NCBI GenBank assembly: GCA_002354635.1
Contig: DELZ01000001.1
Coordinates: 421,085 to 485,084, forward strand
DNA length: 64,000 nucleotides
Source: Sphingomonadales bacterium UBA2683
GTDB lineage: Bacteria > Pseudomonadota > Alphaproteobacteria > Sphingomonadales > Sphingomonadaceae
Reading direction: 5' to 3'
Part shown: positions 25,698 to 35,144 of the stretch, piece by piece
Layout: each line of letters begins with the position of its first letter
How positions within the stretch are numbered: the first letter of the stretch is position 1
Made by a program: the position numbers and the translations under genes
The notes under the pieces: model-generated
The model's input: the letters and a program-made list of their open reading frames with translations, nothing else
Databases searched by the model: none
Told to the model about the DNA's origin: nothing

Positions 25698-26773
25698 ACG
25701 CAGTGCCTCTTGACGAGGCCCGCAAGGCTGCTGCCCGCCGCGCAGCCCGCGCGATCGATGCGCTCCGCCGCGGCTGGCCGGTCGGCGTCGAGCCAGGCGG
25801 TGAGCGGCTGAACCTGCTGCCGGTCGAGACCGGCTCCCTGGACGCAGCGCTGCCATCGTCGGGCACCGTCTCCCTGCTGATTTCGGCGAGCCGGGCCGCC
25901 ACCCTGAAACTGCTCAACCAGCTTGCCGCTGCCGACCCGAACCTGCCGATCCAGATTTCCATTCCGGCACCGGTCACCGCGGCAGAGATTATCGCCATCG
26001 TCGACCCGGTGCTCGACATGCAATATCCGATGAAGGGGCCGTTTCGCAGCGAGCCGCTGACCAATCCCGCCGCTGCCGAGGCGGCGATGGAACTGGCCCG
26101 CCATGCGGCATTGCTGCCCGCCTTCCTGATCGTCGACCAGGCCGAGGATGTGGTCGAGGCGGATGATGTCGCTGCCTATGCCGATTCCAGCGCACTGACG
26201 ATCAGCGCCCATGCCCGGCTGCCGGTCGCGGCCAATGCCGAGGCGCATATCTACGGCTTTCGCAGCGACGCCGACGCCACCGACCATGTCGCACTGGTCG
26301 TCGGCAAGCGCGATGCCAGCACCCCGGTGGTGCGGCTGCACAGCGAATGCCTGACCGGCGACGTACTGGGCAGCCTGAAATGCGATTGCGGCCCGCAGTT
26401 GCACGCGGCGCTGGAGCAGATGGCCGAGGCGAGCTGGGGCATATTGCTCTATCTGCGTCAGGAAGGCCGCGGTATCGGACTGATCAACAAGCTGCGCGCC
26501 TATGCGCTGCAGGACCAGGGGTTCGACACGGTCGATGCCAACCAGCGGCTCGGCTTTGCCATCGACGCGCGCGATTTTTCAACCGCCGCCCGGATGCTGG
26601 AACTGCTCAATGTACCGAAGGTCAAACTGCTCACCAACAATCCGGAGAAAGTCGCCGGACTGGAAGGCTGCGGCATAACCGTCGAGAAGCGCCTGCCGGT
26701 CAAGATCGCCGCCAATCCACACAATGAATTTTATCTGGATACGAAGCGGGACCGGACCGGGCATCAGTTGTGA
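25694..26773 (+). CDS. ribA: GTP cyclohydrolase II with degenerate RibB-like N-terminal half
   Basis: 359 residues. The C-terminal ~170 are a complete GTP cyclohydrolase II (opens imidazole ring of GTP, first riboflavin step): zinc ligands HSECLTGDVLGSLKCDCG, RQEGRGIGLINK, and VKLLTNNPEKV. The N-terminal ~190 residues end in EADDVAAYADS...ARLP, which is how the RibB half joins RibA in bifunctional RibBA, but the acidic DRENEGD active-site motif of DHBP synthase is absent, so that half is probably inactive. TTG at 25694 overlaps the xthA stop; GTG 25703 is an alternative. Coupled to xthA. Confidence 0.88.
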   Translation: MNAVPLDEARKAAARRAARAIDALRRGWPVGVEPGGERLNLLPVETGSLDAALPSSGTVSLLISASRAATLKLLNQLAAADPNLPIQISIPAPVTAAEIIAIVDPVLDMQYPMKGPFRSEPLTNPAAAEAAMELARHAALLPAFLIVDQAEDVVEADDVAAYADSSALTISAHARLPVAANAEAHIYGFRSDADATDHVALVVGKRDASTPVVRLHSECLTGDVLGSLKCDCGPQLHAALEQMAEASWGILLYLRQEGRGIGLINKLRAYALQDQGFDTVDANQRLGFAIDARDFSTAARMLELLNVPKVKLLTNNPEKVAGLEGCGITVEKRLPVKIAANPHNEFYLDTKRDRTGHQL

Positions 26774-27146
26774 AATTCTGATGTCGGCCGTGGCTGCAGA
26801 GGCGAATGATAGCGATAGCTGACGGCCATTTCGCATTGAGTCGATGGACTGGCCAGACCGGATATGCAGCTACCAACTCTGGAATGACGGTCTGTTGCCC
26901 CTGGATATTTTAACCAAACCGCGTTCAGCCCTAATTCGGAAATAAGCTAGCAAGGTCACGCTCTGATACTCGAATAATCGTGAGACTGGCTCTGTATTTA
27001 ATGCAAAATTTACCTCGGCTTAACTGTGAGAGACTACGATCACCGTGTTGATTAGTGATTGTACCAAGCGGAGTGAGCTTATTTTTTTCGAGGCAAACAA
27101 TATACGCCGAAGTAAATACAGCTTACCAGCAGAACGGGTTTGAGCC
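26774..27146. other. Intergenic region, no gene
   Basis: 373 bp. The first part has a GGCCGT/ACGGCC dyad without T-run; the second half is AT-rich and presumably contains the promoter of the GGDEF-EAL gene, but I cannot place -35/-10 boxes with confidence. Nothing else seen. Confidence 0.5.
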
Positions 27147-28964
27147 ATGATGAACTCGACTGAAATCAAACAGATGCTGGACGCGTTGCCGCTTCCGGTC
27201 TTTGCCAAGGCTGAAGACCATCGCTGGATATACGGCAATCAGGCTTTCGTCGAACTGATCGGTCTGGACGACTTCATCGGGCGGGACGACACCAGCCTGT
27301 TTGACGAAGAGCAAATCGCTGTCTTCTGGAGAGAAGACGATCTCGTGTTCAGTGGTGAGGCAAGTACGAGTTTTGAGGAAATCGGCGAAGGTACATTCGC
27401 GCTCACGCGAAAATTTCCGATAACGCTCGAAGATGGAAAGCCCGGTCTTATTGGCCTGATCATCGAAGCCGTGGCAAGCCCGGAAGATCTCAGGAAGATG
27501 CGCTCCGAGTACAAGACTGCCCAGGAAAAAAGCAATCTCCTGTTATCGCAATTGCAGAGCGAGGCGGACGACCACGCCTTGCGATACGAAAGACGTCTGC
27601 GAGATCTTGAGCGTGAACGCGAGACTGCCCAAAACCTGGCCCAGACCGATCCGCTGACAAAAGTCCGGAATCGCCTCGGCTTCCAGGCGGACCTGCAGTG
27701 GCTGTCCAAGCGTTATGAAGAGACGTCCAGTTCCTTCACACTTGCGTTCATCGACCTCGACGATTTCAAACATATAAATGATACATTCGGACATCAGATG
27801 GGGGATCGTATCCTGAGCAAGGTGTCTGAAAGGCTGAAATCTTTTGGTACCATTTTTTCGGTGTCCCGACTGGGTGGCGACGAGTTTGCCGTACTGCTGG
27901 AGTGCCCCGGGTGGTCAACACAACAGGTTGAAGAACAGCTTCAACGGATGGCAGATTTTGTTTTCCGGCCTGTTACCGAATTCAGGCGGGAAGTAGCCGC
28001 ATCAGGCTCGTTAGGCTTCACAAGATACCCGTTCGACACAAAGAATCTCAGCGAGTTGAAACGCTTTGCCGATCTTGCCTTAATGAAGGCCAAGAATGCC
28101 GGTAAAGGCCGTATTCGAAAATTCGAGTTTTCGGACCATTCCGATGACTTGCGGCTGCGGCAACTTGAAGCGGGTCTGAGAACGGCACTCGAGCAACGCC
28201 AGATCTCCGCTGTATACCAGCCGATTTTTGATGCGCGTGAAGGAGGAATCCAGGGTGTAGAAGTCCTGGCCCGTTGGACGCATCCGGAACTGGGGCCCAT
28301 TTCACCCGACGAGTTTATATTTATAGCCGGACGAATGGGTTTGCTGGTGCATGTGGATCAAATTATCCTCAGGCACGCATGCAATGAGCTGGCCGGGTTC
28401 GTCCAAAACGGCAGTATCGAATATTTCTCGGTCAATGCGAGTCCCAGCGATGTGGCTTCGCTCGGATATGCGAGGAATTTTCTCGATACGCTCTGGGAAT
28501 TCAAAATCGATCCCGGCTCGGTCATGATCGAGATTATCGAGACCGCGGTCATGGAAAAATCGCAAACTGCCCGTAACAACCTCGAAGAATTGAACGCCGC
28601 CGGCATAAAAATCGCACTGGACGACTTCGGGAGCGGCTATGCGAATTACAGGACATTGCTGGACCTTCCCGTGAATGTCCTGAAAGTTGACCGCTCTTTG
28701 ATCAACACGATCAACGATAAGCCGCACCTGATCGATTTTCTCGTTTCCATTCTCCATATGGCCCAAGCTCTCGGCGCCAGCACCGTATGCGAAGGCATCG
28801 AGACCAAAGAGGAGAAGATACTCGCGGAGACGCTCGGATTTGATGCGTTGCAGGGGTTTCTGGTCAGCAAGCCAATCGGCATTGCGGACCTGACGAAAGC
28901 GATCCAGTTCCAGAAGGAGAACAGGACGCCAACTGATCGGCAGCATGCCAGGTCGGCTAGCTGA
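27147..28964 (+). CDS. PAS-GGDEF-EAL cyclic-di-GMP signalling protein
   Basis: 605 residues, no membrane helix, so cytoplasmic. PAS-like sensor (about 5-115), coiled coil (about 118-165), GGDEF domain (about 170-330) with intact SRLGGDEFAVLL, and EAL domain (about 345-590). The EAL signature reads EVLAR; the other catalytic residues are present (NAS, EIIET, DDFGSGY, KVDRS, EGIET, QGF). The diguanylate cyclase part lacks the RxxD product-inhibition site upstream of GGDEF. Could make or break c-di-GMP; the balance cannot be told. Gene stands alone, with PAS suggesting control by a small ligand or redox state. Confidence 0.93.
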   Translation: MMNSTEIKQMLDALPLPVFAKAEDHRWIYGNQAFVELIGLDDFIGRDDTSLFDEEQIAVFWREDDLVFSGEASTSFEEIGEGTFALTRKFPITLEDGKPGLIGLIIEAVASPEDLRKMRSEYKTAQEKSNLLLSQLQSEADDHALRYERRLRDLERERETAQNLAQTDPLTKVRNRLGFQADLQWLSKRYEETSSSFTLAFIDLDDFKHINDTFGHQMGDRILSKVSERLKSFGTIFSVSRLGGDEFAVLLECPGWSTQQVEEQLQRMADFVFRPVTEFRREVAASGSLGFTRYPFDTKNLSELKRFADLALMKAKNAGKGRIRKFEFSDHSDDLRLRQLEAGLRTALEQRQISAVYQPIFDAREGGIQGVEVLARWTHPELGPISPDEFIFIAGRMGLLVHVDQIILRHACNELAGFVQNGSIEYFSVNASPSDVASLGYARNFLDTLWEFKIDPGSVMIEIIETAVMEKSQTARNNLEELNAAGIKIALDDFGSGYANYRTLLDLPVNVLKVDRSLINTINDKPHLIDFLVSILHMAQALGASTVCEGIETKEEKILAETLGFDALQGFLVSKPIGIADLTKAIQFQKENRTPTDRQHARSAS

Positions 28965-29097
28965 CTTTCCCGAGATTGTAGCCTTCGCCGCCACGGCCCG
29001 ATACAGGCCAATATCGGCTTTCTGCCTGACGGATATTGTACCGGGTGGTAGCAATTGTGGCAGGGACAGGGATCGGAAAATCGCGCAAAATTGCCCG

Positions 29098-29838
29098 TTA
29101 CGACTCCGTGACCACCAGACGGTATCCCACGTCAAGGTCTTCCAGTTCCATCAGATATCCGTAGCGCTCTTGCCATGCGCCGGAAACGAGATCCCGTTCC
29201 AGCCTTGCCAAAGCGCTCGACAGATTATCCAGCTTTGAAAAGGTGGATATCGCGGAACGAACCTTCGGATCGAGATAGGCGTGCGGGCGCCGCCAATAGG
29301 CACCCAGAAAGCCGTCGGTGCAATCGCGCGGAACCGGGACAATGCTGACTTGGGTATTGCCCAATATCCGATCGAATGTCTCCAGCCTTGGCATGATCGG
29401 CTGGTCGAGTTCTATGATTTCCGGGAAATAGTCCGCCAGCCAGAAATAGGGCGAAGCCGGGTCGAAGGTCAGTATCACCAGACGACCTCTGGTGACGCGG
29501 CGCATTTCGCGGAGGCCGGCCTCGAAATCCGACCAATGATGAACCGTCAGTACCGCCATCGCGGCATCAAATTGATCCTCGGCGAAAGGCATGGCTTCCG
29601 CTGCTCCCTGACAAGCAGGAGCAGAACCGGCGGTACGTTGGCGAATCATTTCGGCAGAGGGTTCCAGCGCGGTGACCATGCGATCATCGGGTTCATATGA
29701 GCCGGTGCCGGCCCCGACATTCAATACCGATCGTGCATCGCCAAGAGCAGCATGGATCGCTCGCACAATCCTGCTGTCCGGCTGGCGCTGGTGCGCATAA
29801 CCGACACCGATCCGATCATAAACTGCGTTCATAGACAT
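29098..29838 (-). CDS. Class I SAM-dependent methyltransferase (UbiE/Methyltransf_11 type)
   Basis: 246 residues. SAM motif I VLNVGAGTGSYEP (about 40-52), ALEPS as the acidic end of strand 2, then QGAAEAMPFAEDQFDAAMAVLTVHHW, typical of small-molecule methyltransferases of the Methyltransf_11 family. No export signal. Substrate unknown. Start at ATG 29838; a second ATG two codons later is possible. Faces the end of the GGDEF-EAL gene with a 133-bp gap holding nothing obvious. Confidence 0.88.
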   Translation of the reverse strand: MSMNAVYDRIGVGYAHQRQPDSRIVRAIHAALGDARSVLNVGAGTGSYEPDDRMVTALEPSAEMIRQRTAGSAPACQGAAEAMPFAEDQFDAAMAVLTVHHWSDFEAGLREMRRVTRGRLVILTFDPASPYFWLADYFPEIIELDQPIMPRLETFDRILGNTQVSIVPVPRDCTDGFLGAYWRRPHAYLDPKVRSAISTFSKLDNLSSALARLERDLVSGAWQERYGYLMELEDLDVGYRLVVTES

Positions 29839-29927
29839 GAACTAGCAGTCCAGGACTGTGATTCACCAGCCGATTTCGTCCACTTGGCGATGGACACAGA
29901 CGGCACTCCGAAGAACCAGCGAAAAAC

Positions 29928-30455
29928 CTAGAACGGAACGTCGTCGTCGAGATCGCTGTCAAAAGCGCCGCCACCCTGGCCGCCGCCGGAGCCGCCGGTC
30001 TGGCCCCAGCCGCCGCCGGAACCGCCGCCACCCGATGGTGAGCCGCCGCCCTGACCACCGCCCCAGCCATCGCTGGAGCCGCCGCCCTGGCCACCGCCGC
30101 CGGGCTTGCTGTCGAGCATTTCCATTTTCGCGTCAAAACCCTGCAGCACGACATCGGTCGAATAGCGGTCATTGCCGGACTGGTCCTGCCATTTGCGGGT
30201 CTGCAGCTTGCCTTCGAGATAGACCTTGCTGCCCTTGCGCAGATATTTTTCGGCAACCCCAGCGAGGCCCTCGTTATAGATCGAGATATTGTGCCACTCG
30301 GTCTTTTCCTTGCGCTCGCCGGTCTGCTTGTCCTTCCAGCTTTCCGAAGTCGCGACGCTGAAATTGCAGACCTTGCCGCCATTGGCGAAGGTGCGCACTT
30401 CCGGATCCTTGCCCAGATTGCCTACGATGATGACTTTGTTGATGCCGCCGGCCAT
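29928..30455 (-). CDS. ssb: Single-stranded DNA-binding protein
   Basis: 175 residues. N-terminal OB fold (INKVIIVGNLGKDPEVR, ATSESWKDKQTGE, EWHNISIYN, GSKVYLEGKLQTRKW), then a strongly Gly-rich intrinsically disordered linker (about 118-160) and the acidic protein-interaction tip DDDVPF at the extreme C-terminus. Essential for replication and repair. ATG at 30455 preceded by AGAGGA. Confidence 0.97.
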   Translation of the reverse strand: MAGGINKVIIVGNLGKDPEVRTFANGGKVCNFSVATSESWKDKQTGERKEKTEWHNISIYNEGLAGVAEKYLRKGSKVYLEGKLQTRKWQDQSGNDRYSTDVVLQGFDAKMEMLDSKPGGGGQGGGSSDGWGGGQGGGSPSGGGGSGGGWGQTGGSGGGQGGGAFDSDLDDDVPF

Positions 30456-30504
30456 TCAATATTTCCTCTGAATTTTGTGTGTTTTTCGAGTCTCTGGCAA
30501 CTCT

Positions 30505-32364
30505 TTACAAGCCGAGCGCGATAGCAGTCCAGTAAGTTATGCCCGCAGCCAAATATGCCAAGCCAAACAGGTATATCACCATGAAGGCCGGCCAGCGCCA
30601 GCCGTTGGTTTCGCGGCGGGTGACCGCGATGGTCGAGATGCACTGCGGTGCGAAGACAAACCAGGCGAGGAAGGCGAGCGCGGTCGGCAGCGACCAGCGG
30701 CTCTGCAGGCGTTCGGTCAATGATTTCGCTTCCGCTTCCTCGTCCGGCGCATCGATCGCATAAGTGGTGGCGAGCGCGGCGACCGCCACTTCCCGCGCGG
30801 CCATCGCCGGAATCAGGGCAAGCGCAATGTCGCGGTCGAAGCCGACCGGCTTGACGATTGGCGCGATGACATTGGCAATGCGCCCGGCCGCGCTATAGTC
30901 GACCTGGCTCATTGCACTGTCTTCGGGCACTTTCGGAAAGGTGAGCAACAGCCACAATACCACTGTTGCAGCGAAGATGATGGTGCCGGCACGGCGCAGA
31001 AAAATCCAGGCGCGTTGCCACAGGCCGATCAATATGTCTTTCATCAGGGGCATCTGATATTTCGGCATTTCCATCAGGAAACCGCTGTTCGGTCCCTTGG
31101 TGACAGTGCTGCGCAGCACCAGCGCAACGACCATCGCGCCGACAATCCCGAACACGTAGAGTCCGAACAGCACCAGGCCCTGCAGGCCGATGCCGGGACC
31201 CACACGGGTCGGCGGAATGAATGCGCCAATGATGATCGCGTAGACCGGCAGCCGCGCCGAACAGGTCATCAGCGGTGCCACCAATATCGTCGTCAGCCGG
31301 TCCCGGGAATCGGAGATACTGCGCGTTGCCATGATGCCGGGAATGGCACAGGCAAAGGAGGAGAGAAGCGGAATGAAACTGCGGCCGGACAGCCCGACGC
31401 TGGCCATCATCCGGTCCATGATATAGGCCGCCCTGGTCATGTAACCGCTGGCCTCGAGCAGCAGGATGAACAGAAACAGGATCAGGATCTGCGGCAGGAA
31501 GACGACCACCGATCCGACGCCGCCGATTGCTCCCTCGATGATGAAATCGCGTATGAATCCGGACGGCAAATTGGCCTCCACGGATGCGGCAACCCATTCG
31601 CTGGCGCTTTCGATCCAGCCGATCGGCGCCTCCGACCAGGCGAAGACCGCCTGGAACATGACGAACAGCACAGCGAACAGAATCAGCGGCCCGGCGAACG
31701 GGTGCAGGAACAGCGCATCGGCCCGTTCCGACCAGCGCCGGCCGGCGGTTTCGGAGACCACTGCGAGCCTGGCGATCCGCTTCGCCTGCATGCTCAGGCC
31801 ATGATCGCGATCTTTCGGAGTGACCGGCTCGACATTCTCCGGCTCGTGCAGCAGGCGACTTTCCAAAGCGGAGGACAGATCCTCCAGTCCGCGACGCCGC
31901 ACGGCGACGGTGGGAATCACGGGAACCCCGAGCTCTTGCTCAAGCCTTGCCGGATCGAGCGTCAGGCCATCCCGCTCCGCCAGGTCCATCATGTTGAGCG
32001 CCACGACGACCGGCTGGCCGAGCGCGATGACTTCGAGAGCGAAGCGCAGGTGATTGTCGAGATTGGCCGCATCGAGCACCAGGATGATCGCGTCGGGGCG
32101 GCGTTCGCCTTTCTGCAAGCCCATGATCACGCTGCGGGTGACTTCCTCGTCGGGGCTGGTCGGATCGAGGCTGTAGCTGCCGGGCAGGTCGACCAGTTCG
32201 GCGGGCCGGCCGTCGGCAAAGGCAAAATGACCGGATTTGCGCTCGACGGTCACGCCGGGATAGTTGGCGATCTTCTGCCGCGCGCCGGTGAGCGCGTTGA
32301 ACAGGGCACTCTTGCCGGAATTGGGGTTGCCCGCAAGGACAATGAGAGGCGCGATTTCCGACAT
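30505..32364 (-). CDS. feoB: Ferrous iron transporter FeoB
   Basis: 619-residue inner-membrane Fe2+ transporter. Cytoplasmic G domain at the N-terminus (GNPNSGKS, DLPGSYSLD, NMMD), then paired Gate domains with about eight helices, including FACAIPGIMATR with its conserved Cys and the APLMTCSARLPVY motif. Compared with E. coli FeoB (773) it is shorter, as in many alphaproteobacteria. Begins 3 bp after feoA, same operon; no feoC is present downstream. Confidence 0.96.
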   Translation of the reverse strand: MSEIAPLIVLAGNPNSGKSALFNALTGARQKIANYPGVTVERKSGHFAFADGRPAELVDLPGSYSLDPTSPDEEVTRSVIMGLQKGERRPDAIILVLDAANLDNHLRFALEVIALGQPVVVALNMMDLAERDGLTLDPARLEQELGVPVIPTVAVRRRGLEDLSSALESRLLHEPENVEPVTPKDRDHGLSMQAKRIARLAVVSETAGRRWSERADALFLHPFAGPLILFAVLFVMFQAVFAWSEAPIGWIESASEWVAASVEANLPSGFIRDFIIEGAIGGVGSVVVFLPQILILFLFILLLEASGYMTRAAYIMDRMMASVGLSGRSFIPLLSSFACAIPGIMATRSISDSRDRLTTILVAPLMTCSARLPVYAIIIGAFIPPTRVGPGIGLQGLVLFGLYVFGIVGAMVVALVLRSTVTKGPNSGFLMEMPKYQMPLMKDILIGLWQRAWIFLRRAGTIIFAATVVLWLLLTFPKVPEDSAMSQVDYSAAGRIANVIAPIVKPVGFDRDIALALIPAMAAREVAVAALATTYAIDAPDEEAEAKSLTERLQSRWSLPTALAFLAWFVFAPQCISTIAVTRRETNGWRWPAFMVIYLFGLAYLAAGITYWTAIALGL

Positions 32365-32367
32365 CGA

Positions 32368-32637
32368 TCAGGCGGCGATCGTCACCGAGACGGGGCTTAC
32401 CGATATTGCCCGGGCGTGTGATTTGCGCACCGCGATCATCATCCTCCCGACCTTGAGCGCGATCGGATCATTCATCCCGAACATACCCTTGTACAGCTTT
32501 TCCACGGACACGCCGGTGTCGATGCCCAGCGCCCGCAAACGCCGTCCCTCGTTGTCGGAAATGGCCGTCCAGTCGATTGCTACGATTTCCGCGCGTTGCC
32601 GGAGAGACAGCAGGTCCAGGGTGGTGGATGGTGGCAT
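32368..32637 (-). CDS. feoA: FeoA, SH3-like partner of FeoB
   Basis: 89-residue cytoplasmic SH3-fold protein required for FeoB function. Recognisable features: LSLRQRAEIVAID, EGRRLRALGIDTGVSVEKL, PIALKVGRMMIAVRKSHA. First gene of feoAB. The upstream gap contains overlapping AT-rich dyads (32669-32686) suited to Fur-type iron control. Confidence 0.93.
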   Translation of the reverse strand: MPPSTTLDLLSLRQRAEIVAIDWTAISDNEGRRLRALGIDTGVSVEKLYKGMFGMNDPIALKVGRMMIAVRKSHARAISVSPVSVTIAA

Positions 32638-32668
32638 AAATATCGAAACTCGAGCTTTCTAGTTGCGA

Positions 32669-32686
32669 TTGATTATCAATATTGAT
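32669..32686. promoter_or_regulatory. Candidate iron-regulator (Fur-like) operator upstream of feoAB
   Basis: TTGATTATCAA (32669-32679, one central mismatch to symmetry) overlaps the perfect palindrome ATCAATATTGAT (32675-32686), 32 bp before feoA. The TGATTATCA core resembles part of the Fur box and the place is right, but no consensus match was computed. Confidence 0.4.
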
Positions 32687-32764
32687 TAGATTTGGCGAGT
32701 CTTTTTGTCAGATCATGATCAAAGCGAGTTGCGAAGCCGCGCACGGCTGCTGCTGCAGATGAAG

Positions 32765-33430
32765 TCAGGCTCCGCGATACCGCAGGCGGCCGATGAAGCG
32801 CGCCACGCTGAACCGGTCGCCGCCGCGGCCGGTGACCCTGGCCTTGACCTTCTCGAACTGCATGACATTTTCGATCCGGCGATCGAGGAAGGCGCGCGTT
32901 TCGGCAAAATTTTCGCTGTCATCGTCCAGAAAAACGCTGATCGTGCTGCCATAGACTCCGGAAAGCAGGGTGCGCTTGGTATAATGATTAAAGTCGGTGG
33001 CGGTGTCCCCCGCGAGACGCCACATCCTGTCGGCCGCCCGCCAGCCCATTTTGGCAGCGCGGCGCAAATGCGGCGGTGCCGCCAGGATCGCCAGCGCACG
33101 CCGCAGCCCTTCGCGATGTGCTTCCAATGCTTCCAGCCGCGCTTCGACCAACGCCTTGATCCGCAGCCGGATTTTCATCGCGGCCAGTTCGTCGGCGCTA
33201 TATTTGGCCGCCATTTGCTCGTCAATCGCCTGAAACCAGGCATCAATCATGTCGACCGGCCCGTCATTGAAGGCCAGTCTGGCAAGGTCGGTATCTACCC
33301 CGGCGAGGTCGGCAGCGGCCAGCACCGCCTTCTCGTTCCAGCCGTCGAATGCCGCCTGCGCCGCCAGTTCGGGCGCGAGAAAGCTGCGCACCTCGTCAAG
33401 GGTCGGATCTTCGGGAAGCGATGCGGGCAT
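32765..33430 (-). CDS. COQ9 family protein (ubiquinone biosynthesis)
   Basis: 221 residues, all-helical. Recognised as COQ9 by MKIRLRIKALVEARLEAL, MWRLAGDTATDFNHYTKRTLLSGVYGSTI (in parts) and the following FLDDDSENFAETRAFLDRRI. The family binds lipid/quinone intermediates and partners the COQ7 hydroxylase; some bacteria keep it near rpsU, which is not seen here. ATG 33430 has AGGA upstream. Confidence 0.9.
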   Translation of the reverse strand: MPASLPEDPTLDEVRSFLAPELAAQAAFDGWNEKAVLAAADLAGVDTDLARLAFNDGPVDMIDAWFQAIDEQMAAKYSADELAAMKIRLRIKALVEARLEALEAHREGLRRALAILAAPPHLRRAAKMGWRAADRMWRLAGDTATDFNHYTKRTLLSGVYGSTISVFLDDDSENFAETRAFLDRRIENVMQFEKVKARVTGRGGDRFSVARFIGRLRYRGA

Positions 33431-33533
33431 GGGAGTTCCTTTGAAATCAGAGCTATCGATATAGACAGAAATTGCTCGGTTTCAAACCATTGCATTTGCT
33501 CCTGCGGTCTCTTAACTGTCTGATTAACAATCC

Positions 33534-34661
33534 ATGCCTCTTCTTTCAGGGAATTCCATCTTGACCACATTATTTGATCCGATCACTCTTGGCGCCATCG
33601 AAGCCCCGAACCGCATGTTGATGGCACCGCTGACCCGCTGCCGCTCCACCATGGAACACGTCCCGACACCGATCATGGGCGAATATTATGCCCAGCGCGC
33701 CGGTGCCGGTCTGATCATTTCGGAAGCGACCGGAATCAGCCAGCAGGGCCTGGGTACGCCTTTCGCACCGGGCATCTGGAACGAGGCGCAGACCGAGGCC
33801 TGGAAGCCGGTGATCGAACAGGTCCATCAGGCCGGCGGCCGGATCATCTGTCAGCTCTGGCACATGGGGCGCATCGTCCATTCCGACTTCCTGAACGGCG
33901 AAAAGCCGGTGTCCGCTTCAGCGACTACCGCACCAGGCAGCGTCCGCACCTATGCCGGCAAGCGCGACTATGTCGAAGCACGGCCGCTGGAAATCAGCGA
34001 GATTCCCGGCTTGCTCGACGATTATCAAAATGCTGCGGAAAATGCCAAAAAGGCCGGCTTTGACGGGGTACAGCTGCACGCCGCCAACGGCTATCTTATC
34101 GACCAGTTCATCCGCTCCGGCACCAATCTGCGGACCGATGAATATGGTGGGTCGGCGGAAAACAGGGTTCGCCTGCTCGGCGAAGTGACCCAGCGGCTGG
34201 TCGATGTCTGGGGCGGGGACCGCGTGTCCGTGCGGCTGTCTCCCAATGGTGACTCGCAGGGTGCGGACGACGCGACGCCGGTCGAGACCTTTACCACCGC
34301 CGCGAAACTGCTCGACAGTATCGGTATCGCGTTTCTCGAGTTGCGCGAGCCGCCTGCCCACGGCACCTATGGCAATACCGATGTACCCGCGGTTAGCCCG
34401 GACATCCGGCCGGTGTTCAAGGGCCCGCTGGTGCTCAACAGCGACTATTTCTACGAGAATGCGACGGCAGCGCTGGCCGAAAACAAGGCTGACGCGATCA
34501 GCTTTGGCCGGACCTTCATGACCAACCCCGATCTGCCAGAACGCTTTCGCAGCGGCGCAGAGCTCAACCCGATCGATTTCACACCGACCTGGTACAGCCA
34601 GGGTGAGGAAGGATATACCGATTATCCGACGATGGAGGAGAAAGCGAAGGTCAGCGCCTGA
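33534..34661 (+). CDS. Alkene reductase, Old Yellow Enzyme family (NemA-like)
   Basis: 375-residue FMN-dependent ene-reductase using NADPH to reduce activated C=C bonds, nitro-esters or N-ethylmaleimide. Features: LFDPITLGAIEAPNRMLMAPLTR at the N-terminus (in two parts), QLWHMGRIVH, GYLIDQFIRSGTNLRTDEYG with GGSAENR, and the FMN phosphate loop SFGRTFMTNPDL. Cytoplasmic. Start at ATG 33534 or an in-frame TTG nine codons later. Divergent from the COQ9 gene across 103 bp. Confidence 0.93.
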   Translation: MPLLSGNSILTTLFDPITLGAIEAPNRMLMAPLTRCRSTMEHVPTPIMGEYYAQRAGAGLIISEATGISQQGLGTPFAPGIWNEAQTEAWKPVIEQVHQAGGRIICQLWHMGRIVHSDFLNGEKPVSASATTAPGSVRTYAGKRDYVEARPLEISEIPGLLDDYQNAAENAKKAGFDGVQLHAANGYLIDQFIRSGTNLRTDEYGGSAENRVRLLGEVTQRLVDVWGGDRVSVRLSPNGDSQGADDATPVETFTTAAKLLDSIGIAFLELREPPAHGTYGNTDVPAVSPDIRPVFKGPLVLNSDYFYENATAALAENKADAISFGRTFMTNPDLPERFRSGAELNPIDFTPTWYSQGEEGYTDYPTMEEKAKVSA

Positions 34662-34688
34662 GCGGTTTCCGGCCGCCTCGATTGCAGC

Positions 34689-35144
34689 CTAAAAGGAGCT
34701 TTTGAGGCGGCGGAACATATCCTGGACAGCTGATTCGGCTTCCATTTCCCGTTCCATATTCATCGAGAGGCGTTGCAGGCGCTGGAACAATTCTTCGCTG
34801 GCCAGGACAATCTGGCGCGCCTCTTCCGGAAACCGGTCGGACATCGAATGGTCGGTGACGGGCGAACTGCCGAGCGCGCGGTCATGGTTCCAGGTTTCTC
34901 CCGCAGACAGCTCTCCGCTGTTCACGGCCTTCTGGTTCAAGAGCCACGCGATGCAGTGCATCAGTCTGGTCGTCACCTTCAGCGACTCACAGGAAAAAGA
35001 AACGGCGAGCTGGTGGTCCGGATCGGACTCTTCGTGGAAACGGCCCGATTCAAAATAGGAACGCGCTTCATCCGCAAGCAGCATAGCTTCGGTATAAAGT
35101 GCGTCGATCAATTTCATTGTCAAAAGCGATTCACGAACATCCAT
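34689..35144 (-). CDS. rcdA: RcdA family (DUF1465) adaptor
   Basis: 151-residue helical protein. KLIDALYTEAMLLADEARSYF and CESLKVTTRLMHCIAWLLNQKAV are family signature stretches of DUF1465, whose Caulobacter member RcdA helps bring CtrA to ClpXP during the cell cycle. The C-terminus is helical and charged. ATG at 35144 may be replaced by ATG 35117 (MKLIDA), where Caulobacter-type proteins begin. Neighbour to two YdcH genes. Confidence 0.85.
   Translation of the reverse strand: MDVRESLLTMKLIDALYTEAMLLADEARSYFESGRFHEESDPDHQLAVSFSCESLKVTTRLMHCIAWLLNQKAVNSGELSAGETWNHDRALGSSPVTDHSMSDRFPEEARQIVLASEELFQRLQRLSMNMEREMEAESAVQDMFRRLKSSF

Noticed and set aside
26774..26830. GGCCGT/ACGGCC dyad as ribA terminator
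   Set aside because: Long loop and no T-run.
31015..32421. 468-codon open frame on the plus strand opposite feoB
   Set aside because: Shadow frame with abnormal composition (Gln/Asp/His-rich), no start signal; feoB on the other strand is certain.
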